NCBI GenBank assembly: GCA_027886185.1
Contig: WOAB01000317.1
Coordinates: 806,001 to 870,000, forward strand
DNA from: Rheum nobile
Taxonomy: Eukaryota > Streptophyta > Magnoliopsida > Caryophyllales > Polygonaceae
Reading direction: 5' to 3'
DNA: 64,000 bases
The notes beneath the pieces are model-generated. The model made no database searches. It was not told the origin of the DNA and was given only the letters and a program-made list of their open reading frames with translations. This document shows positions 1 through 9,754 of the stretch, piece after piece. The position numbers and the translations under genes were made by a program. Each line of letters starts with the position of its first letter. Within the stretch, counting starts at the first letter, position 1.

Positions 1-2183
1 AGATTGTCCGTCATAGTCGTTCTTAGCCTTCACTGGGTGGCAACTTGTCTAATGTGCCGAATCGAATGGATGACACCAGCCCACATGCAAAGAACAATAT
101 TCGTGGGTTAGTCTAATGAAAGACTACGCAAGGGTAAAAAGCAGAGTGGTTCGAGTGATCGTAACCGTTTACTATCATTGTCCCTCGAATGATAATCGGA
201 GGGACGATACATAACCCGACATTTTCACGGAATAACAACAAGAGGTATGCAGAAGAGACGACTCTGGAAGACTGAATCTCCACAGAGACCGACCCCAAAG
301 AGACTCCAAGAGATTGAGTCTTAAGGAAATATGACAAGTCTGGAACATTATAGTTTCATATGTATATACATAACGTTAAAAACTGACTGAGATGCTTCGG
401 TTCACGACCAACCTCACCGTATAATGCGAATCACCGCATGATACGACTCCAGATTGGAAAGAGAACGTACTACATTCAAGTCTAAACGAGTTTTCCTAGC
501 CGCACTATTACTTAGCTGCGCTACTCATCGAGGTATATTAATCATGTGCGAACCTACGGCACTTATCTTATTTAATTCCAAAACACACAATTACGTTATA
601 AACTTTTAGGATCAGCTCATCCCGAGATGAGAGATCTTTTGGGAACACTCCCAAGATTTGTGACACTGTTTAAGTGCACCACCTCTTCACCCGAGTAAAG
701 AGGTAGGTCATGACCATCCAATTGGTATTAGGTGGGGACAAGACACCTCTCTACCTGATTATAAAGAAACGACTAGGCCCCAGGGCCTCAGTCACGTTCC
801 TACGAATACTCGTTCTAACTACACAGTTCAGAACAGTCAAATAATCATATTAAAGCCATCACGGCTAACATCATAGATATATTTCAATCTAGGTATATAT
901 ATATAATAGCGTTGTTCTAGCAGATATACAACCTATTATAATATCCATTTTAATTTCCAAAGATAGTTTCATAAAACTATTCCAGACATGAACAATGATC
1001 AATCCAAATCAATTAACAATTAAACAATTGATAATTAATGGAAATATGGAATGATAAGCAAGAGCGAACCGCCACTTGCCTTAGATCCGATGAAAGCTTC
1101 ACACGCTTAGAATTAAAGGGGTTTTAAGTCCAAAACTGGGACAGATCTGGGATAATAAATCCTTCTGAAATGACCCATAACAAGACCCTAAATTAGATTC
1201 AATATCTACATATACGAATCTAAAGGAATAAGGCCAAATCCCATGCCCAACACCAAGACACACAGCCGGCATGGCCACCGCGGGTGCGGCGGGCACATGG
1301 CGCGGGGTGCGGCACACAGGCAGGGGCGAGGACAAGGCTGGCAACGGGGGAAACTCACCCAAATCGAACCCCCTTGGCTTCGATTCTCCTTGGTTTGTTT
1401 CTACCACCTTATTAAGCTTCCAACAAGCTTCAAAAGGCCCCTGAGAACAGATCAAAACAAGGCCAGAACAACCACAAAAAACGGATTCAAAGTTCAGCAA
1501 AATCACGGATTTTGAAGGGAAAAACAATGACTTTCAAGGGATTTCTTACCCACTTTCGATCGACCTTGGATTCGATTCGAACTTGGATATTCTTCTCACC
1601 CTCTTAAGAAACACTTCACCTTCAATATGCAACTTTGATCTTGCCAAACGAATGAGTGAATCGATCAGAAATCGATCACGAAGTTCAGCTCATGAAACAG
1701 ATTTCTGGGCTGTTTTGACAGCAAAAACGTGCTGAGGAGCTAACTTTTATCCCTTCTCACGACTTGTCCTCTTCTTTTATAGGCAAACAAGGAAGACCAA
1801 TATGAAGACATGTGTACCAAGAGGTGGACAAGCTATGCCCCCTAGCTTTGGCAAGTCATCAAGGCTAGTTTCCAACTGCCCCAAGTGGCCTTCCAGCTGT
1901 TGATTTCGTGAGCTGTGTGGAGGCTAAGGCATTAGGCCAAAATTCCCCTTTTGTCCTTTTTTACCTTAAGTGGTAATTTTACTTAACCCCGGGTTAAATA
2001 TATTTGTACACGAATGAGCTTTTAAGCCAAAAATACCTTAACTGTATTTTATATTGCTCAGAAAAATATTACAGAAGTCAAACATTACACAGAATGTTCG
2101 TATCTCCTCAAAATTAATCTGGCTTGCAATATGGCTTAAGAAAATTCAAAATTTTTATTCGTGCAAATATACGGGATATTACA
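1..2183 (-). mobile_element. LTR of Tekay-type Ty3 element (left arm)
   Basis: This is a long LTR read on the minus strand. Its polypurine-side end is the GGGATATTACA at 2173-2183, directly followed by the pyrimidine-rich complement of a polypurine tract at 2187-2199. The other end lies outside the window. It contains a TATA-like CTATAAAAG on the minus strand near 1776 and the GC-rich motif block at 1276-1313. It is the same family as the LTRs at 4513-7003 and 61224. Open frames inside it (for example 1099-1527) are not genes. Confidence 0.9.
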
Positions 2184-3287
2184 TCACTCCCCCTTAAAAG
2201 AAGTTTCGACCCCGAAACGTGGCCGAAAACAACTCGGGAAAGTGTCTAAGCATATCCGCCTCAGTTTCTCAGGTTTTCCAAGTAACCTCAGTTTCCAATG
2301 CAAACATTATTGATGCAAGATCTAGATCATACGTCAGATAGTTTGCTTCATAGGTTTTCAGTTGTCTAGATGCGTATGCAAAAACCTTGCCTCTTTGCAC
2401 CAAGACATATCTCAACCTACTCTTCGAAGCATCACTATAGACTATATAATCATCATCCTCTTTTGGCAGCGCTACAACCGGTGTCGAGGTCAAACACTTT
2501 TTCAACTTCTTGAAAATTGGTCTTGCACTTGTCACTCCAGACAAACTTCTTGTGGACCTTGTGGAGCAAATCGGTCATGGGTAGAGTGATTTTAGAAAAT
2601 CCTTCCATGAACCGTCTGTAATGTTCAACAAGTCCAAGGAAACTGCGCACCTCATTCACATCCTGAGGCCGCTTCCAATCAGCTACCGCTTCAATCTTCT
2701 GGGGATCAACCATAACCCCATTTCTCATTAATCACGTGGCCCCTAGATGACATCGTCATAGTCTTCGAACTAAAATCGATGACCGCCTCATGACTCGTCA
2801 GCTAATCCATACTGAGAAAATGTCGCATGGAACCATGGTCATTCAGATCGATTCCTCTTCGAATTTCTTATCCAAAAAGGTAACCAAAATTCTAACAGAC
2901 GATTGGTTCCGACAGACGATTGGTTTGAACCATACGTTTATATTAGAAAGAATATTTACAACAAAAGGTTTACGAACCTTGTTGCATACTTAAATTTACT
3001 AATATAACTAGCAGAAACAAAAGACTGGATAACACCTAAGTCCACAGCATATCACAGAGGTAGTACAAAAGACTAAACTTTGCTAGCCTTGTTGAGTATT
3101 TTAAGCAATTGGAGCATCAGGTCCATCCGCCTCACGCATCACGTAAAGACGTTGACCCTGACTTCCAGAAGCAACTGGGGTCTTCCCCTTGTTTTGCACA
3201 GTTGTCTGCATTGAAGGACTAGGAGCTTCCACTGGTCTAAACCTGGGTCGATTGTTCTGGTTAACAGACCCTTGGTGTAACTCAGTT
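2184..3287 (-). pseudogene. Deleted gag-pol remnant of Ty3 element (left arm)
   Basis: Minus strand. Moving inward from the LTR, 2269-2544 encodes the RNase H start (YSDASKS, YASRQLKTYEANY) and 2453-2728 the end of reverse transcriptase (NGVMVDPQKIEAVADWKRP). These overlap in different frames, so a frameshift separates them. At about 2735-2750 the RT sequence joins abruptly to a decayed protease region, showing an internal deletion of most of RT; integrase is also absent between RNase H and the polypurine tract. The gag C-terminus (MREADGPDAPIA region) lies at 3110-3287. It cannot make any functional product. Confidence 0.88.
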
Positions 3288-3405
3288 TCTTTCTGCTCCC
3301 CTTGTCGATAGAACTTCTACATATGACCTTCCCTTCCACAGCCAAAGCATACTCTCCTTTCCTGCTGACACACACTGCTCTTATGTCCAGTTGTGCCACA
3401 ATTAT
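3288..3405 (-). pseudogene. Gag zinc-knuckle segment at centre of inverted repeat
   Basis: The unduplicated centre encodes, on the minus strand, the two CCHC knuckles of a Tekay Gag: a first knuckle whose opening Cys has become Phe (FYNCGTTGHKSSVC) and a second (CFGCGREGHM) followed immediately by a stop. It continues in frame into the left arm, so the centre belongs to the left copy and the right arm starts just after the knuckles. Confidence 0.85.
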
Positions 3406-4512
3406 AAAACTGAGTTACACCAAGGGTCTGTTAACCAGAACAATCGACCCAAGTTTAGACCAGTGGAAGCTCCTAGTCCTTCAATGCAGACAACTGCGCA
3501 AAACAAGGGGAAGACCCTAGTTGCTTCTGGAAGTCAGGGTCAACGTCTTTACGTGATGCGTGAGGCGGATGGACCTGATGTTCCAATTGCTTAAAGTACT
3601 CGGCAAGGCTAGCAAAGTTTAGTCTTTTGTACTACCTCTGTGATATGCTGTGGACTTAGGTGTTATCCAGTCTTTTGTTTCTGATAGTTATATTAGTAAG
3701 TTTAAGTATGCAACAAGGTTCGTAAACCTTTTATTGTAAATATTCTTTCTAATATAAACGTATGGTTCAAACCAATCGTCTGTCGGAACCAATCGTCAGT
3801 TAGAATTTTGATTACCTTTTTGGATAAGAAATTCGAAGAGGAATCGATCTGAATTACCATGGTTCCATGCGACATTTTCTCAGTATGGATTAGCTGACGC
3901 GTCATGAGGCGGTCATCGATTTTAGTTCGAAGACTATGACGATGTCATCTAGAGGCCATGTGATTAATGAGAAATGGGGTTATGGTTGATCCCCAGAAAA
4001 TTGAAGCGGTAGCTGATTGGAAGCGGCCTAAGGATGTGAATGAGGTGCACAGTTTCCTTGGACTTGTTGAACATTACAGACGGTTCATGGAAGGATTTTC
4101 TAAAATCACTCTACCCATGACCGATTTGCTCCACAAGGTCCACAAGAAGTTTGTCTGGAGTGACAAGTGCAAGACCAATTTTCAAGAAGTTGAAAAAGTG
4201 TCTGACCTCGACACCGGTTGTAGTGCTGCCAAAAGAGGATGATGATTATATAGTCTATAGTGATGCTTCGAAGAGTAGGTTGAGACATGTCTTGGTGCAA
4301 AGAGGCAAGGTTTTTGCATACGCATCTAGACAACTGAAAACCTATGAAGCAAACTATCTGACGTATGATCTAGATCTTGCATCAATAGTGTTTGCATTGG
4401 AAACTGAGGTTACTTGGGAAACCTGAGAAACTGAGGCGGATATGCTTAGACACTTTCCCGAGTTATTTTCGGCCAAGTTTCGGGGTCGAAACTTCTTTTA
4501 AGGGGGGAGTGA
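3406..4512 (+). pseudogene. Deleted gag-pol remnant of Ty3 element (right arm)
   Basis: Mirror of the left-arm remnant, on the plus strand. The gag tail lies at 3406-3594 and ends in a stop after MREADGPDVPIA. A heavily decayed protease spans about 3640-3945. The same protease-to-RT deletion junction falls near 3950-3965, followed by the RT end (3967-4242) and RNase H start (4151-4426) in overlapping frames. A polypurine tract, AAGGGGGGAGTGA, lies at about 4500-4512 just before the LTR. Shared deletions in both arms show the element was already deleted before the inversion-duplication. Confidence 0.88.
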
Positions 4513-7003
4513 GGTAATATCCCGTATATTTGCACGAATAAAATTTTTGAATTTTCTTAAGCCATATTGCAAGCCAGATTAATTTTGAGGAGATACGAAC
4601 ATTCTGTGTAATGTTTGACTTCTGTAATATTTTTCTGAGCAATATAAAATACAGTTAAGGTATTTTTGGCTTAAAAGCTCGTTCGTTTACAAATATATTT
4701 AACCCGGGGTTAAGTAAAATTACCATTTAAGGTAAAAAAGGACAAATGGGGAATTCGGCCTAATGCCTTAGCCTCCACACAGCTCACGAAATCAACAGCT
4801 GGAAGGCCACTTGGGGCAGCTGGAAACTAGCCTTGATGACTTGCCAAAGCTAGGGGGCATAGCTTGTCCACCTCTTGGTACACATGTCTTCATATTGGTC
4901 TTTCTTGTTTGCCTATAAAAGAAGAGGACAAGTCGTGAGAAGGGCCAGAAGTTAGCTCCTCAGCACGTTTTTGCTGTCAAAACAGCCCAGAAATCTGTTT
5001 CATGAGCTGAACTTCGTGATCGATTTCTGATCGATTCACTCATTCGTTTGGCGAGATCAAAGTTGCATATTGAAGGTGAAGTGTTGCTTAAGAGGGTGAG
5101 AAGAATATCCAAGTTCGAATCGAACCCGAGGTCGATCGAAAGTGGGTAAGAAATCCCTTGAAAGTCACTGTTTTTCCCTTCAAAATCCGTGATTTTGCTG
5201 AACTTTGAATCCGTTTTTCGTGGTTGTTCTGGCCTTGTTTTGATCTGTTCTCAGGGGCCTTTTGAAGCTTGTTGGAAGCTTAATAAGGTGGTAGAAACAA
5301 ACCAAGGAGAATCGAAGCCAAGGGGGTTCGATTTGGGTGAGTTTCCCCCGTTGCCAGCCTTGTCCTCGCCCCTGCCTGTGTGCCGCACCCCGCGCCATGT
5401 GCCTGCCGCACCCGCGGTGGCCATGCCGGTTGTGTGTCTTGGTGTTGGGCATGGGCTTTGGCCTTATTCCTTTGTCTCGTATTCCTTTAGATTCGTATAT
5501 ATAGATATTGAATCTAATTTAGGGTCTTGTTATGAGTCGTTCCAGAAGGATTTATTATCCCAGATCTGTCCCAGTTTTGGACTTGGAAACCCTTTAATTC
5601 TAAGCGTGCGAAGCTTTCATCGGATCTAAGGCAAGTGGCGGTTCGCTCTTGCTCATCATTCCATATTTCCATTAATTATCAATTGCTTAATTGTTAATTA
5701 ATTTGGATTGATTATTATTCATGTCTGGGAACAGTTTTATGAAACTATCTTTGGAAATTAAGATGGATATTATAATAGGTTGTATATCTGCTAGAACAAC
5801 GCTATTATATATATATATATAGACCTAGATTGAAATATATCTATGATGTTAGCCGTGATGGCTTTAATATGATTATTTGACTGTTTTGAACTGTTTAGTT
5901 AGAACGAGTATTCGTGGGAACGTTACTGAGGCCCTGGAGTCCAGTCGTTTCTTTATAATCAGGTAGAGAGGTGGCTCGTCCCCACCTAATACCAATTGGA
6001 TGGTCATGACCTACCTCTTTACTCGGGTGAAGAGGTGGTGCACTTAAACAGTGTCACAAATCTTGGGAGTGTTCCCAAAAGATCTCTCGTCTCGGGACGA
6101 GCTGATCCTAAAAGTTTATAACGTAATTGTGTGTTTTGGAATTAAATAAGATAAGTGTCGTAGGTTCACACATGATTAATATACCTCGACGAGTAGCGCA
6201 GCTAAGTAATAGTGCGGCTAGGAAAACTCGTTTAGACTTGAATGTAGTACGTTCTCTTTCCAATCTGGAGTCGTATCATGCGGTGATTCGCATTATACGG
6301 TGAGGTTGGTCGTGAACCGAAGCATCTCAGTCAGTTTTTAACGTTATGTATATACATATGAAACTATAATGTTCCAGACTTGTCATATTTCCTTAAGACT
6401 CAATCTCTTGGAGTCTCTTTGGGGTCGGTCTCTGTGGAGATTCAGTCTTCCAGAGTCGTCTCTTCTGCATACCTCTTGTTGTTATTCCGTGAAAGTGTCG
6501 GGTTATGTATCGTCCCTTCGGTTATCATTCGAGGGACAATGATAGTAAACGGTTACGATCACTCGAACCACTCTGCTTTTTACCCTTGCGTAGTCTTTCA
6601 TTAGACTAACCCACGAACATTGTTCTTTGCATGTGGGCTGGTGTCATCCGTTCGATTCGGCACATCAGACAAGTTGCCACCCAGTGAAGGCTAAGAACGA
6701 CTATGACGGACAATGTTTTTGATAAGTTTATTCAGGTTGAGATCCTTGGCGTTGATCGCTATGGTCAAAACTTGCTTTACCTTTAAAGACTTCCGTTATG
6801 TATTTACTCTGAAACAATGTTTTATCCTACGGGGATTGGGTTGTAATCCCCTGACTTATGTTTTAATGGATGGTTTGTGGATTACACAAATGTTATTTAT
6901 GATTTGAATAATCCGGTTTAGCCTTGGGTGGTTTCGGAGGTGAAATCCAGGATCACTGGCGGTAATGCCTTTCCAAAGGGATTATGAATTTGGGGGTGTT
7001 ACA
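4513..7003 (+). mobile_element. LTR of Tekay-type Ty3 element (right arm)
   Basis: A 2.49 kb LTR. It starts after the polypurine tract as GGTAATATCCC (canonical TGTAATATCC with the first base changed) and ends GGGGGTGTTACA at 7003. TATA-like CTATAAAAG lies near 4914-4922. It has a polypurine tract on its left, as a 3' LTR should, but also a tRNA primer-binding site on its right, as a 5' LTR should. That is the layout of tandem elements sharing one LTR. Frames at 5189-5629 and 6380-6604 are not genes. Confidence 0.9.
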
Positions 7004-7007
7004 GATT

Positions 7008-7020
7008 TGGTATCAGAGCC
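7008..7020 (+). other. Primer-binding site (initiator tRNA-Met)
   Basis: TGGTATCAGAGCC, four bases after the LTR end, matches the 3' end complement of plant initiator tRNA-Met used by most Ty3 and copia elements. The internal region that should follow is missing: the next bases are the end of an LTR in the opposite orientation. Confidence 0.88.
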
Positions 7021-7540
7021 CCAAATTCTTAACCCAATTGGAAAGGGTATTACCGCCAGTGATCTCAGATTTCACCTCCGAAACCACCCAAGGCTAAACC
7101 AGATTATACAAATCATAAACAACTTTTATATAATCAACAACCATCTTTAAAACATATGTCGGGGGATTACAACCCAATCCCCGTAGGATAAAACATTGTC
7201 ATCAAAGTAATTAAAGCATAGCGGAAGTCTTTTAAAGATAAAACAAGTCTTGATCACAGCGATCAACGCCAAGGATCTCAACCTGAATAAACTTATAAAA
7301 AACATTGTCCGTCATAGTCGTTCTTAGCCTTCACTAGGTGGCAACTTGTCTGATGTGCTGAATCAAACGGATGACACCAGCCCACATGCAAAGAACAATG
7401 TTCGTGGGTTAGTCTAATGAAAGACTACGCAAGAGTACAAAGCAGAGTGATTCTAAGTAGTCGTATTAGGTTAGACTCATCGTTTCTCGGATAATAACCG
7501 ATAACGATAGCCAACCACCATACTTCTACTGGAATATATC
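7017..7540 (-). mobile_element. Inverted LTR end fragment
   Basis: Minus-strand LTR terminus lacking only about its last nine bases. It is joined to the preceding primer-binding site through a shared run of C. Up to about 7425 it matches the LTR family of the inverted repeat; from about 7430 to 7540 (AGTAGTCGTATTAGG onward) it matches the other subfamily seen at 10190 and 17715, so it is a mosaic. Confidence 0.8.
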
Positions 7541-7582
7541 AAATTGCTCTCAGTTCGTCGTCGTCCATAGAAGTGAATCCCA
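7539..7582 (+). repeat. 44-bp direct repeat, copy 1
   Basis: Identical to 7829-7872 (starts TCAAATTGCTCTCAG, ends AGTGAATCCCA). The two copies bracket an isolated LTR end. The length is far beyond the 5 bp expected of retrotransposon integration. Confidence 0.9.
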
Positions 7583-7590
7583 TCGTTTCT

Positions 7591-7785
7591 CTGAAACAAT
7601 GTTTTATCCTACGGGGATTGGGTTGTAATCCCCTGACTTATGTTTTAATGGATGGTTTGTGGATTACACAAATGTTATTTATGATTTGAATAATCCGGTT
7701 TAGCCTTGGGTGGTTTCGGAGGTGAAATCCGGGATCATTGGCGGTAATGCCTTTCCAAAGGGGTTATGAATTTGGGGGTGTTACA
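7591..7785 (+). mobile_element. Isolated plus-strand LTR terminus
   Basis: Near-identical copy of 6808-7003, ending in TGTTACA. No LTR body precedes it and no primer-binding site follows it. It sits between the two 44-bp repeats, which fits insertion as filler during double-strand break repair. Confidence 0.82.
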
Positions 7786-7828
7786 CAACCCTCAAAGACT
7801 CACAAACAACTTCACTTTCTTTTTCTTC

Positions 7829-7872
7829 TCAAATTGCTCTCAGTTCGTCGTCGTCCATAGAAGTGAATCCCA
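7829..7872 (+). repeat. 44-bp direct repeat, copy 2
   Basis: Second copy of the repeat at 7539-7582. Here it continues into non-LTR sequence containing CTATAAATA at 7876-7884, a TATA-like string with no recognisable gene downstream, so this is probably the original location. Confidence 0.9.
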
Positions 7873-9749
7873 CACCCCTATAAATACAACTCGACTAACA
7901 CAATCGTAACAAGATAACATATCTTTCTAAACTTTGGTAACAAGAAGATATTAATTGATTTGAAGAATATTATCTTAACAGCCGATATTATCTAAGGAAA
8001 GAATTCATAAAATAACATAATCGGAATAAGATAAAATTTTTCTCTCTCCAAATATATTATCTTAGGAAAGATTTCCTAAGATAACATAATCGGATTCTCT
8101 CTCCAAATCTTCCCATCGGCGAGATCGTTCCAGCCGATATTCCTTTTCCTTTGACCGCGTAATCTTTCAAGATAATTTCCATAACCTTCACGCTGAATAT
8201 CTTCCTTCCATTCGCAGCTTGATTAATGTCCGTCATTGATGTTCCTTGAGAGGTAACAAAGTATATGGAGAAAGCTTTGTTCCCTCTGCAATCCTTCGCT
8301 ATAATGGTTCCCTGTGACAACTGTCTTGTTCCTGAAACACTTGGTTACTAAATTAGTTGAATGTTTGTTACCATCAAAATCTAAGAAATTCAACAAATAC
8401 TATCAAACTAAAATGGTAAAATCAAAATTTTGTTAACCATATAATTAAAAAATGTAGAATATATCAGGATGTGCGGATAGGTTTAGGATTTGATTTTTTC
8501 TTTCAATGTAAATATTAGTCAACAATTAAAAACTAAAAGCCTTATGAACACTTTAGTTCAAATTGTTTAGTCTTAGGAGAGTAACAATAATTAGAGTATG
8601 TTAACATACGTATCTAAATTAATTGGTAACAACTCCGATTGATTTAAAACTAATATTGAAACTGATATTGGAGCATCTTACTTCAATTTGCATCTAATTA
8701 GACCACTTGATTTAAAACTACTACCTTGGTGAGTAAAAAAATTTGGTTATCTGCTAGATAGTAGATTAAATTTTAACTAAGAAAATAGTTTGTTAACATA
8801 TCTGATTTAAAATATTAAGGTTTAAAATTATTTAAATTATTAAAACAAAATATATACTAAACAAAAAAAAGGAAAAAACCATAATTTAACACATCGACGT
8901 TGTCGTATCAGAATTGTTCTAATTGCTTGAAAGGGGATAGATTTTATATATAAAAATTATATAATTGTATTGTTTATTCTACATATGACTTATATATAAA
9001 ATTGACATGTTATCGAATAAACAAATTATAATATCTTTGTTATTGCAATTTAATTATAATCTAAAAAAATAACAGTTATAATTAAACAACAACACCCTAT
9101 TTATTAAAAGTTTAAAACTAAATTAATATGGATTGATTTGGATAACTATTTGATTGTAATTTTAAATCATGTATATCAAACTATTTTAAGAAATTTAACT
9201 TTTTTTCACAGAATAAAATAAGATAATCACCAAAGAGTTGCACAATCTTATCTTATCTTAATGTTAATCAAACTCTTCCAATTGCCCGTACATGGTTGTA
9301 TACCAATCATGTACGGACAATCTTATCTTATGATAATAAAATAAGATTGCGCAAAATATTAAGAAAAATGTTAATTCATATATTCGTATTCAAAAATAAA
9401 CTATAGATAATCACCAAAGAGTTGCGACTTGGTGCTTAAAAAAAAGGTTAAAATTAAAAAAATATGTTAAATTAATAATAATAAAATTAGCAATTGGAAA
9501 ATTCAAGTAATTATTTGGACACGTACATTCGTGATATCCCTATTAAATAGGTTAAACCACCTAGATTCAAGTACTATTTTGTTAAGATTCAGCCATATTT
9601 AATATAACCTATTTATAATAAAAAGAATTAATTAATATAAATTTATAATTTTTTTTAAAATAAAATACCATCTGCAAGTTACAAAAATTAGATCAGATTT
9701 CTTTGAGCAAATTAAATTAAGGTTTAACCTTATGCTTAAAATATAGTTT
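7873..9749. other. AT-rich spacer with one exon-like ORF
   Basis: No recognisable gene. On the minus strand 8057-8331 stays open for about 90 codons, following an acceptor-like GTGTTTCAG at 8332-8340. The predicted peptide (RGNKAFSIYFVTSQGTSM, then GRKIFSVKVMEIILKD) matches no family I recognise. It could be an exon remnant or chance. The rest is AT-rich sequence without features, apart from a MITE-like block at 9221-9425. Confidence 0.5.
9221..9425. repeat. MITE-like block with 21-bp flanking repeats
   Basis: AGATAATCACCAAAGAGTTGC occurs at 9221-9241 and 9405-9425. Just inside are imperfect inverted ends TTGCACAATCTTAT (9238-9251) and ATAAGATTGCGCAA (9341-9354), and a central inverted pair GTACATG/CATGTAC. 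The flanking duplication is longer than any standard target-site duplication, so the class is unclear. Confidence 0.35.
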
Positions 9750-9754
9750 ATAAG

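Larger units (their letters stand above)
3..6714. repeat. 6.7 kb inverted repeat of Ty3 sequence
   Basis: The sequence from the left edge to about 3287 is repeated as its reverse complement from about 3406 to 6714, leaving a 118-bp centre. Both arms carry the same order from outside in: LTR, polypurine tract, a ribonuclease H/reverse transcriptase remnant, a decayed protease and the end of gag. Similarity is very high along the whole arm, with scattered substitutions and small indels. The left arm runs off the window edge, so its outer limit is not seen. An assembly or cloning artefact is possible, but private differences between the arms argue for a real, somewhat aged duplication. Confidence 0.93.

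Noticed and set aside
1099..1527. 140-codon ORFs in LTRs (also 5189-5629, 11516-11884, 19042-19410 and 33435-33794)
   Set aside because: They fall on both strands inside LTRs, span the GC-rich motif and vary in length between copies; no protein signature.
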